Source of the DNA: Clostridium sp. SY8519
GTDB lineage: Bacteria > Bacillota > Clostridia > Lachnospirales > Lachnospiraceae
Direction: 5' to 3'
DNA: 64,000 nt
NCBI RefSeq assembly: GCF_000270305.1
Contig: NC_015737.1
Coordinates: 1,736,501 to 1,800,500, forward strand
Of the stretch, positions 49,944 to 59,118 are shown one piece after another. Each line of letters starts with the position of its first letter. Positions within the stretch are counted from its first letter, which is position 1. The notes under the pieces were generated by a model, which was given only the letters and a program-made list of their open reading frames with translations, ran no database searches and was not told the origin of the DNA. Position numbers and translations under genes: made by a program.

Positions 49944-51677
49944 ATGGATATTACAGGAAAGAAATTATTTGTAAAAGCCCTGCGGGAAGAAGGGGTGGAT
50001 ACGTTATTCGCCTATCCCGGAGGCATGGTGACGAATCTTTTGGACGAACTGCACCGGACCGGTGAAGACATCCGCCTCATTCTGCCGCGGCACGAACAGG
50101 CCCTGGCCCATGAAGCAGAAGGATACGCGCGGGAGACCGGCAAACCGGGCGTCTGTCTGGTAACCAGCGGCCCCGGCGCAACCAATACGGTGACCGCGAT
50201 TACCGACGCGTTTTATGACAGCGTCCCCCTGGTGGTATTTACCGGCCAGGTGCCCCTGAATCTGATCGGCAACGATTCCTTCCAGGAAGTGGATATTGTG
50301 GGAATGACCCGCGGCGTCACCAAATACAGCGTAACCGTCCGCGACCGGGAAAAACTGGGAACCATTATCAAAATGGCCTTCCAGATTGCCACATCCGGCA
50401 AACCGGGACCGGTGCTGATCGATTTTCCGAATAACATTCAGATGGCCTACGGCCCGTCGGAATATCCGGATCACGTGGATATCCGCGGATACAAGCCCAA
50501 CACCAGCGTCCATATCGGACAGCTGAAGCGGGCCTATCGTCTGCTGAAAGTGGCGGCCCGTCCGATTATTCTGGCCGGCGGCGGCGTCAATCTGTCCGGC
50601 GCGCAGAAAGAACTGGAAGAATTTTCCGAAAAGACCCACATTCCGATTGTTACTACCGTTATGGGCAAGGGGGCCGTGCGCTGGGATCATCCCTATTATG
50701 TGGGAAACAGCGGCATGCACGGCCGGTATGCGGCCAATATTGCGGTCAGCAGGGCGGATGTGCTGTTTTCCGTCGGCTGCCGTTTCAGTGACCGGATTAC
50801 CGGAGACCTGAATGAATTTTCCCCGAAGGCCAAGATCATTCACATCGATATCGATCCGGCGGCGATTTCCCGAAATGTGGCCGTGGACGTGCCGATTGTG
50901 GGTGACGCGAAGGCGGCGCTGGCGCAGCTGAATGAATGGGCTGACGAAAAAGATACCACCGAGTGGATGAAGCAGATCGCGGCCTGGGAAAAGGAACACC
51001 CTCTGGAGATGCGCAGAGATCTGGGAATGACGCCCCAGATGATCATGGAAGGCTGCAATCAGGTCTTTGACGGTGAGACGACTTTTGTCACGGATGTGGG
51101 ACAGCACCAGATGTTTGCCGCGCAGTATATCAATACCGATGACAAAACGAAGTTTTTCACTTCCGGCGGATTGGGCGTGATGGGATACGGGTTCCCGGCA
51201 GCCCTGGGATGCAAACTGGCCCATCCGGAGCGGGATGTGGTCTGCATTACCGGCGACGGCGGATTCCAGATGAATATGCAGGAAATGGCCACCGCCATGA
51301 TTTATCATATCCCGGTGGTAGTGGTATTGCTGAACAACCACTATCTGGGCATGGTACAGCAGATGCAGCATTATTTCTACGGCAAGCGGTACTCCCTGAC
51401 CTGTCTGCGCAAGGATGAGAACTGTCCTTATGACTGCAAAGGAGAGGGAAAACAGTGCCCGGAGAACTACTACCCGAACTTTGTGAAATGGGCAGAGTCC
51501 TACGAAGCCCATGCCATCCGCGTCACAAAGGAAGAGGAGATTCTTCCGGCCCTGCAGCAGGCAAAGGCAAATACCGACGCACCTACCGTGATTGAATTTA
51601 TCATTTCTTCAGAGAACCGCGTGCTGCCCATGGTCAAAGGCGGCAATCCGATGACAGAAATGATTCTGGAAAATTAA
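49944..51677 (+). CDS. ilvB: Acetolactate synthase, large subunit
   Basis: ATG 49944 (RBS AGAAAGGA) gives 577 residues. Motifs: YPGGMVTNLLDEL, GLVTSGPGATNTVTAI, the FAD region, and the thiamine-diphosphate motif GDGGFQMNMQEMATAMIYHIPVVVVLLNN near residue 430. It joins two pyruvates, or pyruvate and 2-oxobutyrate, in branched-chain amino acid synthesis. An unusual insert at ~490-510 (CLRKDENCPYDCKGEGKQCP) brings four extra cysteines just before NFVKWAESY; I recall similar inserts in other Clostridia, perhaps a metal or redox site. The regulatory subunit gene follows after 10 bp. Confidence 0.95.
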   Translation: MDITGKKLFVKALREEGVDTLFAYPGGMVTNLLDELHRTGEDIRLILPRHEQALAHEAEGYARETGKPGVCLVTSGPGATNTVTAITDAFYDSVPLVVFTGQVPLNLIGNDSFQEVDIVGMTRGVTKYSVTVRDREKLGTIIKMAFQIATSGKPGPVLIDFPNNIQMAYGPSEYPDHVDIRGYKPNTSVHIGQLKRAYRLLKVAARPIILAGGGVNLSGAQKELEEFSEKTHIPIVTTVMGKGAVRWDHPYYVGNSGMHGRYAANIAVSRADVLFSVGCRFSDRITGDLNEFSPKAKIIHIDIDPAAISRNVAVDVPIVGDAKAALAQLNEWADEKDTTEWMKQIAAWEKEHPLEMRRDLGMTPQMIMEGCNQVFDGETTFVTDVGQHQMFAAQYINTDDKTKFFTSGGLGVMGYGFPAALGCKLAHPERDVVCITGDGGFQMNMQEMATAMIYHIPVVVVLLNNHYLGMVQQMQHYFYGKRYSLTCLRKDENCPYDCKGEGKQCPENYYPNFVKWAESYEAHAIRVTKEEEILPALQQAKANTDAPTVIEFIISSENRVLPMVKGGNPMTEMILEN

Positions 51678-51687
51678 GGAGGCGGAA

Positions 51688-52200
51688 GTGGTGAATAACG
51701 AAATGAAAGAACGCTGGATCGCGTTATATGTGGAAAACGAAGTCGGTGTGCTGGCCAAAGTTTCCGGACTTTTTTCCGGCAAGGCCTACAATTTAAGAAG
51801 TCTGACCGTAGGCACGACAGAACATGAGGATGTGTCACGGATGACCATCAGTTCCACCTGCGATGATATTACGTTTGAACAGATCAAAAAACAGCTGAAC
51901 CGTATGGTGGAAGTCATCAAAGTCATGGATCTGACGGATACGCCGATCCACATGAAAGAACTGATGTATGCCCGGGTCAAGAAAATGGATGAAGCCGGCA
52001 AGGCTGAAGTGTTCCGCATTGCGCAGGTGTTCGGGGTCCGTGTCATTGACATCGGGGAAGACAGTGTCCTGATGGAATGCACTTTGACGGAGCACCGCAA
52101 CAACGAGCTGATCCGTCTGCTGAAGGACCGGTTCCTGGCAGTGGAAATCGTCAGAGGCGGATCCGTGGCCATTGAATCCATCAGCACATCCTGCAGATAG
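51688..52200 (+). CDS. ilvN: Acetolactate synthase, small (regulatory) subunit
   Basis: The 170-residue protein has an N-terminal ACT domain (RWIALYVENEVGVLAKVSGLFSGKAYNLRSLTVG) and the C-terminal regulatory half (AEVFRIAQVFGVRVIDIGEDSVLMECT...). It gives valine feedback control to IlvB. Start is GTG 51688 or the next GTG 51691, after AAGGAGG. The gene order ilvB-ilvN-ilvE on one strand marks a branched-chain amino acid operon. Confidence 0.95.
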   Translation: MVNNEMKERWIALYVENEVGVLAKVSGLFSGKAYNLRSLTVGTTEHEDVSRMTISSTCDDITFEQIKKQLNRMVEVIKVMDLTDTPIHMKELMYARVKKMDEAGKAEVFRIAQVFGVRVIDIGEDSVLMECTLTEHRNNELIRLLKDRFLAVEIVRGGSVAIESISTSCR

Positions 52201-52271
52201 TGCCTCAGGCGCGGCCTGCGGATATATACAGACAGAAGAAGCAGATAGAAATGGAAGGAAGTAACTGTATA

Positions 52272-53294
52272 ATGAAAAAAAAGAATATTGACTGGGAGAA
52301 TCTGGACTTTGGCTATCGTCAGACGGATTACCGTTACGTAGCCAACTATAAAAACGGCGCATGGGACGGCGGAGCACTGATTACAGATCCGAATATTGTC
52401 ATGAGCGAATGCGCCGGTGTCCTGCAGTATGCACAGACCTGTTTTGAAGGCCTGAAAGCATATGAAACCGTGGATCACAGAACCGTGGTATTCCGCCCGG
52501 ACCTGAATGAGAAACGGCTCCATGATTCTGCGGTCAGACTGGAGATGCCGCCGCTTCCGGAAGGACAGTTTCGGGAAGCAGTCCGCGAAGTGGTAAAAGC
52601 CAACGAGGAATTCGTGCCGCCCTACGGTACGGGTGCGACCCTGTATATCCGGCCGTATATGTTCGGCATCAGCCCGGTCATCGGTGTGAAGCCGGCAGAG
52701 GAGTATCAGTTCCGTGTATTTACCACACCGGTCGGCCCCTATTTCAAAGGCGGGGTAAAACCGCTGACCATCAAAGTGTCGGACTATGACCGCGCGGCAC
52801 CGCACGGGACTGGCCACATCAAGGCGGGACTGAACTATGCCATGAGCCTGTATCCCATTGTGACAGCCCATGAGGAGGGCTTTGCCGAAAATATGTATCT
52901 GGACAGCGCCACACGCACCAATGTGGAGGAAACCGGCGGCGCGAACTTCCTCTTTGTCAAAAAAGACGGCACAATTGTCACCCCGAAATCCGACAGTATC
53001 CTTCCTTCGATTACCAGACGTTCTCTGACTTATATCGCGGAGCATATCCTGGGAATGAAAGTGGAGCAGAGAACCGTGCCTTTTGCGGAAGTGGAAGAGT
53101 TTGCGGAGTGCGGTCTGTGCGGCACCGCAGCGGTAATTTCCCCGGTAGGAAAAATCAACGACCACGGCAGGGAAATCTGCTTCCCAAGCGGCATGGAAGA
53201 GATGGGTCCGGTCTGCAGCAAACTGCGCCAGACACTGATTGATATCCAGGAAGGCGTCATCGAAGGACCGGAAGGCTGGGTCGTAGAGATCTGA
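52272..53294 (+). CDS. ilvE: Branched-chain amino acid aminotransferase
   Basis: ATG 52272 gives 340 residues. Motifs: YAQTCFEGLKAYE, the PLP lysine in GTGHIKAGLNYAMSL, and EMYLDSATRTNVEETGGANF-like segment with the glutamate that holds PLP. The GTAAVISPVG region near the end holds the phosphate. It moves amino groups between glutamate and the oxoacids of Leu, Ile and Val. Length and motifs match the larger class (IlvE of the BCAT type II). It follows ilvN by 71 bp. Confidence 0.94.
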   Translation: MKKKNIDWENLDFGYRQTDYRYVANYKNGAWDGGALITDPNIVMSECAGVLQYAQTCFEGLKAYETVDHRTVVFRPDLNEKRLHDSAVRLEMPPLPEGQFREAVREVVKANEEFVPPYGTGATLYIRPYMFGISPVIGVKPAEEYQFRVFTTPVGPYFKGGVKPLTIKVSDYDRAAPHGTGHIKAGLNYAMSLYPIVTAHEEGFAENMYLDSATRTNVEETGGANFLFVKKDGTIVTPKSDSILPSITRRSLTYIAEHILGMKVEQRTVPFAEVEEFAECGLCGTAAVISPVGKINDHGREICFPSGMEEMGPVCSKLRQTLIDIQEGVIEGPEGWVVEI

Positions 53295-53359
53295 TCCGAT
53301 GACGGGAATCCGGAGTCCGGTTCCGGCAGAAAAAGGATACAACAGGGGGAGAACCGAAT

Positions 53360-54439
53360 ATGAGTGAAATAAAATCCATTATGGATTATGATACCGTATC
53401 TCTGGATGAAGAGAATCTGGCAGTGGTGATTATCGATCAGACGAAGCTGCCGGGCAGCATAGAGATGCTGTCGCTGAAAACGGCGCAGGAGATCTGGGAT
53501 GCCATCTATCTGCTTCAGGTTCGCGGCGCGCCGGCCATCGGCGTGGCGGCCGCCTATGGAATCTATGTGCTGGCAGCGCGGATTGCCACAGATGACTATG
53601 AGCAGTTCTGCAGGGAATTCCGGAAACAGAAGGATTATCTGAATTCCTCCCGCCCCACGGCAGTGAACCTGTCCTGGGCGCTGAATCGGATGGAACAGGT
53701 GGTAGTGCGGAACAGCAGCCGTACAGTGGCGGAAATCAAAGAACTGCTGCGCAGAGAATCCAGGGCCATTCAGGAAGAGGATATCCGCGTGTGCCGGGCC
53801 ATCGGAGAAAACGGCCTGACACTGGTAAAACCCGGCGACGGGATCCTGACACACTGCAACGCCGGAAAACTGGCCACCAGCAAATACGGGACTGCCACCG
53901 CCCCGATTTATCTGGGGCAGGAGCGGGGCTACCAGTTCCGGGTATATGCGGACGAAACCAGACCCCTGCTGCAGGGGGCGCGGCTGACCGCCTTTGAACT
54001 GTATGCCTCCGGCGTGGATGTGACGCTGATCTGCGACAACATGTCCGCTTCTGTGATGCAGAAAGGCCTGGTAGACGCGGTATTTGTGGGATGTGACCGG
54101 GTGGCGGCCAATGGGGACACCGCCAATAAAATCGGCACATCTGTGGTGGCTGCTGTGGCCAGACAGTATGGGGTGCCGGTATACATCGCGGCGCCTACAT
54201 CCACCATTGATCTGGATACGCCCACAGGCGCGGAAATCAGGATCGAAGAGCGCAGGCCGGAGGAAGTCACGGAGATGTGGTACCGGACGCGCATGGCACC
54301 CGAGGGAATTAAAGTATACAATCCGGCCTTTGATGTGACCGATCACAGTCTGATCGCCGGGATTGTAACAGAAAACGGAATCGCCAGACCTCCTTACAGC
54401 GAATCGCTGCGGGAGATGTGCGAAAAAAACAGAAAGTAG
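53360..54439 (+). CDS. mtnA: S-methyl-5-thioribose-1-phosphate isomerase (eIF2B-like)
   Basis: The 359-residue protein has LLQVRGAPAIGVAAAYGIYV, the catalytic cysteine region LTHCNAGKLATSKYGTATAP and the conserved aspartate in VGCDRVAANGDTANKIGT. It isomerises methylthioribose-1-phosphate in the methionine salvage pathway. No other salvage genes are close. RBS GGGGGAGAA precedes ATG 53360. Related ribose-1,5-bisphosphate isomerases and eIF2B proteins have the same fold, but length and motifs favour MtnA. Confidence 0.92.
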   Translation: MSEIKSIMDYDTVSLDEENLAVVIIDQTKLPGSIEMLSLKTAQEIWDAIYLLQVRGAPAIGVAAAYGIYVLAARIATDDYEQFCREFRKQKDYLNSSRPTAVNLSWALNRMEQVVVRNSSRTVAEIKELLRRESRAIQEEDIRVCRAIGENGLTLVKPGDGILTHCNAGKLATSKYGTATAPIYLGQERGYQFRVYADETRPLLQGARLTAFELYASGVDVTLICDNMSASVMQKGLVDAVFVGCDRVAANGDTANKIGTSVVAAVARQYGVPVYIAAPTSTIDLDTPTGAEIRIEERRPEEVTEMWYRTRMAPEGIKVYNPAFDVTDHSLIAGIVTENGIARPPYSESLREMCEKNRK

Positions 54440-54450
54440 AGGAATCTGTT

Positions 54451-55302
54451 ATGGCAGAAAAAGAAACGACATGCGCAGGCGCGTCTTCCTGCTCGAAAGA
54501 AAGCTGTGAAGGCTGTCCCAGCGCGGCAGGGGCAGCGCCGGAGAGCCTGCTGGAACAGCTGAATGCATACTCTTCCGTAAAGAAAGTCATCGCGGTAGTC
54601 AGCGGCAAAGGCGGCGTGGGCAAATCCTTTGTCACCGCTTCTCTGGCATCCGCCATGCGGAAAAAGGGCTATGCGGTGGGTATCCTGGACGCGGATATTA
54701 CAGGTCCTTCCATCCCGAAAATGTACGGCCTGCACGGACCGGCCACCGGAAGCGACATGGGTATCTTCCCGGCAGAAACCGCAGACGGCATCCGTGTCAT
54801 GTCTGTGAACCTGCTGCTGGAGGATGAGGAAGCGCCGGTGGTCTGGCGCGGTCCGGTGATCTCGGGCACCGTCAAGCAGTTCTGGTCCGATGTGGTCTGG
54901 GGCGATCTGGACTACCTGTTTGTGGATATGCCGCCGGGTACCGGCGACGTTCCGCTGACGGTCTTTCAGTCCCTGCCGGTTGACGGCATTGTCATCGTCA
55001 CCTCCCCGCAGGAACTGGTGGGCATGATTGTGAAAAAGGCCTACCATATGGCACAGATGATGAATGTTCCGGTTCTGGGCATCGTGGAGAACTTCAGCTG
55101 GCTGAAATGCCCGGACTGCGGGAAGCAGATCCGGGTCTTCGGTGAAAGCCATGTGGAGGAAGCCGCTGCCGAGATCCATGTGCCAGTGCTGGCGAAGCTG
55201 CCCATCGAACCTTCCTATGCGGAGAAGGCGGATGCCGGTCAGTTCGATCAGGTAGAAAACCCCTATCTGGCGCAGGCGGCAGACGCACTGGAAAAGGAAT
55301 AA
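54451..55302 (+). CDS. mrp: Mrp/NBP35-family iron-sulfur cluster carrier ATPase
   Basis: ATG 54451 after AGAGGA gives 283 residues. It has a Cys-rich N-terminus (CAGASSCSKESCEGCPS), the deviant Walker A SGKGGVGKS, the DADITGPSIPKM switch, and the CxxC pair in LKCPDCGKQI used to hold a bridging [4Fe-4S] cluster. It carries Fe-S clusters to apo-proteins in the cytosol. The upstream frame overlaps mtnA by some bases, but the start with a ribosome site is after the mtnA stop. It ends the ilv-mtnA-mrp run; a large terminator follows. Confidence 0.93.
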   Translation: MAEKETTCAGASSCSKESCEGCPSAAGAAPESLLEQLNAYSSVKKVIAVVSGKGGVGKSFVTASLASAMRKKGYAVGILDADITGPSIPKMYGLHGPATGSDMGIFPAETADGIRVMSVNLLLEDEEAPVVWRGPVISGTVKQFWSDVVWGDLDYLFVDMPPGTGDVPLTVFQSLPVDGIVIVTSPQELVGMIVKKAYHMAQMMNVPVLGIVENFSWLKCPDCGKQIRVFGESHVEEAAAEIHVPVLAKLPIEPSYAEKADAGQFDQVENPYLAQAADALEKE

Positions 55303-55313
55303 AAGAATAACGG

Positions 55314-55407
55314 GAAAAACCCCGCTTTTCATAAGTCCCCTCCTTACCGGGTGTCCGGTAAAGAGGGGACTTATCATTTCCAGGGGTCTGGAAAAGCGGG
55401 GTTTTTC
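55314..55407. terminator. Large nested bidirectional terminator
   Basis: The outer stem is 17 bp and perfect (55314-55330 with 55391-55407, GAAAAACCCCGCTTTTC and its complement). An inner stem ATAAGTCCCCT / AGGGGACTTAT is 11 bp and a tip TTACCGG / CCGGTAA 7 bp. The 3' side has an unpaired segment. It lies between convergent mrp and the PAP2 gene and would stop both. Confidence 0.85.
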
Positions 55408-55471
55408 TGGATGCTGCCGGAAACGGAGCAGAACAGTTAAAATGGGGTACTGCAGGAAACGAGCAGAATGC

Positions 55472-56155
55472 TCAGATTTGCATGCCGGTTTTGACAGATT
55501 TTTCTTTTGCTTTGTAAGAACGGACTGCCCGGGGAAGAATGATAAAGGATACGCCGTACATGATGGCAGCCATCAGGCAGGCGGCGGCCACGTCAATCAC
55601 GGAGTGCTGTTTGATGAACATGGTGGAAAGAACAATAAGGAGCATCAGCACCAAGGATCCGGCTTTGATCTTCCGGCGGTTCTTCAGCAGCGGACTGACA
55701 CACAGGGTGATATGCATGCCGATTGCGTTATATACATGCAGGCTGGGCAGTACATTCGTAGGCGTGTCGGTACGGTACATGGCCTGTACCAGCGCTGTGC
55801 AGAAATTCTCCCGTGGGAAGACTTGGGGCCGGAGATTGAGACCGTTCGGATACAGACTGGATATAATAAGGAAAATTGTCATTCCAGTCAGAAGATACAT
55901 TCCCATTTTCCAGCAGGTGGGTCCATCTTTGATGGCAATGAATACCGCGATGACACCCACATAGCCGAACCAGGCATAATAGGGGAGAACGAAGTATTCA
56001 CAGAATGGGATCCGGTCATCCAGCGCGGTGTGGATGACATGATAATTGGTGGTAATGGCAGATTCCAGATATGCGAACCAGGGCGCGTAGATAAAGATAT
56101 AAAGGCCCAGGAGAAACTGCTTGTGGTTTTTTAAGAATTCTTTTACTTTTGGCAT
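55472..56155 (-). CDS. PAP2-superfamily membrane phosphatase
   Basis: Start ATG 56155 is preferred over the longer frame because AGAGGA lies just upstream and the extra N-terminus has no family character. The 227-residue protein has about six membrane helices and PAP2 motifs PSLHVYN (C2) and KQHSVIDVAAA (C3); the first motif is less clear. PAP2 enzymes cleave lipid phosphates such as undecaprenyl pyrophosphate or phosphatidate at the membrane. It is monocistronic and convergent with mrp. Confidence 0.8.
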   Translation of the reverse strand: MPKVKEFLKNHKQFLLGLYIFIYAPWFAYLESAITTNYHVIHTALDDRIPFCEYFVLPYYAWFGYVGVIAVFIAIKDGPTCWKMGMYLLTGMTIFLIISSLYPNGLNLRPQVFPRENFCTALVQAMYRTDTPTNVLPSLHVYNAIGMHITLCVSPLLKNRRKIKAGSLVLMLLIVLSTMFIKQHSVIDVAAACLMAAIMYGVSFIILPRAVRSYKAKEKSVKTGMQI

Positions 56156-56384
56156 GATTCTAATCCTCTTTAAACTATCCCAAAATGCGATTATAACACA
56201 GGTGCTTTCTGATGTACAGCTATGCAAAATGACAAGGTTCGGTAGCAGGAATGTTAAAAAACTGTAATAAAGTTTTGGATAATCTATGCTATAATACAAC
56301 CTATGCAATAAAACGTCGCAGGAAACAGGCTGCTTGACAGGCAGCAGTCGACGGGCAGAGCCGCCGATTGGAGTGGAGGAGTTT

Positions 56385-57818
56385 ATGAAAGATGTAGACA
56401 TTATTGATTTTGACCGATTCGGGGGGAGAAGGTACGGCGGTGGCCGCGGCAGAAAAAATGTATGGATTTTGATTGTCATTCTGATTGCTGCTGTTGTGTA
56501 TTTTGGGGGCAGCATTTATTTCAACCGGCATTTCATGCCGAATACCAGGGTAAACGGACATAAGGTTTCCTTTGAGACAGCAGCAGGCACGGAAAAAAAG
56601 CTTGCCAGGGAGATTTCCGATTATACACTGACCATTCAGGAACGCGGCGGCAAGACAGAGAAGATCCGGGGATCTGAGGTAGGCGTCAAGGCGGATTTCG
56701 GAAACAAAGTATCTGACGCGGTCCGGCAGCAGAAGGGGTTCACCTGGATTGTGACTGCCTGGAAACAGAAAGACATCACATTGACGGATCTGGCAGAATA
56801 TGACGAAGACGAGCTGGAGACAGCCGTGGAGAAACTGGACTGCGCAGACAGCGGCAATATGACCAAATCCAGAAACGCGACGATTTCCGCCAAACAGACC
56901 AACGGAAAATTCACCATTGTAGATGCGGTATACGGAACCGAGCTGGATACCGACAGTCTGCAGAAGGCAGTGAGCAAGGCGGTTGGATCCTTGGAGGACA
57001 CACTGAACTTGTCGAAGGCAGGAGTTTATCAGGATCCGGAATATACAAAAGATTCCAAAGAAGTCAAAGCAGCTCTGGATACTGTACAGAAGATGACGGA
57101 TATGACCGTGACTTATGACATGGGAGATGCTGATCCGGTGGTCTGTGACGGAACCAGGATCCGCTCCTGGCTGAAAATAGACAAAGACATGAATGTGTCG
57201 GTCAGCAGCAGCAAAATCAATGCCTTTGTCAAGGCATTCGCGAAAAAATACAACACGGCTTATTCCTACCGCAAGTTCAGGACTGCGGACGGCCGTACCA
57301 TCACTACGGCCGGAGGCCCCTACGGATGGATGCTGGATCAGAGCGCGGAGGCAGACGCGTTACTTAAGGAAGTAAAGGCCGGCAAAGATGTTTCCAGAAA
57401 ACCGAACTGGAAGCAGACGGCGGTGAGCCACAAGTCGCCGGATTATGGCACGACTTACGCGGAAGTGGATATCGCAAATCAGAGAATGTACTATTTTGTA
57501 AACGGCAGCCAGGTGATGTCGTCCGATGTGGTAACCGGCGACGTTACCAAGGGACGCGGCACGCCTCAGGGTGTATTCAGTGTGATGTACAAGCAGCGCA
57601 ACGGGACCCTGGTAGGAGAAAATTACTCCAGTCCGGTGGATTACTGGATGCCTTTTGACGCCAACGTAGGCTTCCATGACGCACGGTGGAGAAGCTCCTT
57701 CGGCGGCAGCATTTATCAGGGGGACGGTTCCCACGGATGCGTCAACATGCCGAAATGGGCCGCAGCCAAACTGTATTCCACGATAAAGAAAGACTGCCCG
57801 GTGATTGTGCATGCCTGA
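56385..57818 (+). CDS. L,D-transpeptidase (YkuD domain) with peptidoglycan-binding-like region
   Basis: ATG 56385 follows GGAGGAG; 477 residues. A short cytoplasmic part with DRFGGRRYGGGRGRKN precedes one membrane helix (VWILIVILIAAVVYFGGSIYF). Two PG_binding_4-type repeats span ~60-310. The C-terminal YkuD domain has the catalytic motif GDGSHGCVNMP, with the cysteine nucleophile near residue 459. The enzyme forms 3-3 crosslinks in peptidoglycan or attaches proteins outside the membrane. Length and architecture are standard for the Firmicute type. Confidence 0.93.
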   Translation: MKDVDIIDFDRFGGRRYGGGRGRKNVWILIVILIAAVVYFGGSIYFNRHFMPNTRVNGHKVSFETAAGTEKKLAREISDYTLTIQERGGKTEKIRGSEVGVKADFGNKVSDAVRQQKGFTWIVTAWKQKDITLTDLAEYDEDELETAVEKLDCADSGNMTKSRNATISAKQTNGKFTIVDAVYGTELDTDSLQKAVSKAVGSLEDTLNLSKAGVYQDPEYTKDSKEVKAALDTVQKMTDMTVTYDMGDADPVVCDGTRIRSWLKIDKDMNVSVSSSKINAFVKAFAKKYNTAYSYRKFRTADGRTITTAGGPYGWMLDQSAEADALLKEVKAGKDVSRKPNWKQTAVSHKSPDYGTTYAEVDIANQRMYYFVNGSQVMSSDVVTGDVTKGRGTPQGVFSVMYKQRNGTLVGENYSSPVDYWMPFDANVGFHDARWRSSFGGSIYQGDGSHGCVNMPKWAAAKLYSTIKKDCPVIVHA

Positions 57819-57916
57819 GGCTGCCGGAAGACCGGACAGAGACCAGCGCCTGCAGGCGGCAGGACAGAAATGACAGCCTGCAGATGGCAGGAAATAAAGT
57901 AAACGGAGAGTAGATA

Positions 57917-58981
57917 ATGAAGGCTTGGGAACAGAATGTCAGAAAAGTGATTCCGTATACACCGGGGGAACAGCCGAAGATTGCGGACATCATCAAATTA
58001 AATACCAATGAAAACCCGTACGCTCCGGCGCCGGGCGTACTGGATGCGATTCGCGGCACGTCAGAAGACAGCCTGCGGCGGTATCCGGACCCGTCCGCCC
58101 AGGTGCTGACAGACGCGATCGCGGAAGAATACGGGGTGGAGCCCTCCCAGGTGTTTGTCGGAGTGGGATCGGATGATGTGATCGCAATGTCATTCCTGAC
58201 TTTTTTTAACAGCGACCGTCCGATTCTCTTTCCGGATATCACCTATTCGTTTTATGACGTATGGGCGGATGTATTCCGGATTCCCTATGAGACCCAGCCA
58301 CTGGATGAGGCCTTTCGGATCCGGAAGGAGGATTACTGCAGACCGAACGGCGGAATCATCTTCCCCAACCCCAATGCGCCTACCGGCGTGGAAGAATCGC
58401 TGGAAATGATAGAAGAAATCGTGGCATCCAACCCGGATTCCGTTGTGATCATTGATGAAGCATACGTGGATTTCGGCGCCCGGTCCGCGCTGCCGCTGAT
58501 TCACAAGTATGACAACCTCCTGGTCGTGCAGACCTTTTCCAAGTCCCGCTCCCTGGCAGGCATGCGAATCGGATTTGCCTTCGGAGACGAGGGGCTGATC
58601 CGGTATCTGAATGATGTCAAATTCTCCTTCAATTCCTATACCATGAACCAGACCGCCCTCAGAGCCGGTGTGGCATCCCTGAAGGACCGGGGGTATTTCA
58701 ACAAGACCCGGGAGAAGATCTGCGCGACCCGGGAACGCACAAAACAGCGCCTGGCAGAACTGGGCTTTTCCTTCCCGGATTCCAGAAGCAACTTTATCTT
58801 TGCCATGCACAATACGGTGCCTGCCAAAGAATTATTTGACATGCTTCGCGCGCATCGGATTATCGTGCGCTATTTCCCGAAACCGAGAATCGACAACTAT
58901 CTGCGGATTACCATAGGAACCGACGCGCAGATGAACGAGATGCTGCGGGTACTGACGGAGTACCTGGCAGAGCGGGTCTGA
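57917..58981 (+). CDS. hisC: Histidinol-phosphate aminotransferase (or close class I/II aminotransferase)
   Basis: The 354-residue protein begins with NVRKVIPYTPGEQP, as HisC does, and has KLNTNENPYAPAP, the PLP lysine in TFSKSRSLAGMRIGFAFG and the arginine in YLRITIGT. It makes histidinol phosphate from imidazole acetol phosphate and glutamate. The gene stands apart from other his genes, common in this group, and some relatives act on aromatic amino acids. RBS GGAGAG precedes ATG 57917; a terminator (58993-59018) follows. Confidence 0.88.
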   Translation: MKAWEQNVRKVIPYTPGEQPKIADIIKLNTNENPYAPAPGVLDAIRGTSEDSLRRYPDPSAQVLTDAIAEEYGVEPSQVFVGVGSDDVIAMSFLTFFNSDRPILFPDITYSFYDVWADVFRIPYETQPLDEAFRIRKEDYCRPNGGIIFPNPNAPTGVEESLEMIEEIVASNPDSVVIIDEAYVDFGARSALPLIHKYDNLLVVQTFSKSRSLAGMRIGFAFGDEGLIRYLNDVKFSFNSYTMNQTALRAGVASLKDRGYFNKTREKICATRERTKQRLAELGFSFPDSRSNFIFAMHNTVPAKELFDMLRAHRIIVRYFPKPRIDNYLRITIGTDAQMNEMLRVLTEYLAERV

Positions 58982-58992
58982 AAGATTTTGTG

Positions 58993-59018
58993 AGCTGTCC
59001 GTGGGGGCAGCTCTTTTT
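58993..59018 (+). terminator. Terminator of hisC
   Basis: An 8-bp stem AGCTGTCC / GGGCAGCT (one wobble) followed by CTTTTT. Confidence 0.75.
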
Positions 59019-59118
59019 GATTGAAAAAGAATCTACGCCAGGTTACTAATATTATTTTCTCGTAATTTCAAAAAAATAATGCTATAATCGGAGTATATTG
59101 ATATGAGGGGGAAAGTTA

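Noticed and set aside
50004..51512. 502-residue reverse-strand open frame opposite ilvB
   Set aside because: It lies wholly within the ilvB coding region, is a shadow of its codon pattern, is rich in His/Arg/Gly in a way typical of antisense frames and has no family signs.
51786..53342. 518-residue reverse-strand frame opposite ilvN and ilvE
   Set aside because: Crosses two well-supported genes on the other strand, has no ribosome site and no recognisable motif.
53030..54346. 438-residue reverse-strand frame opposite ilvE and mtnA
   Set aside because: Shadow of mtnA; the true genes have full motifs and ribosome sites.
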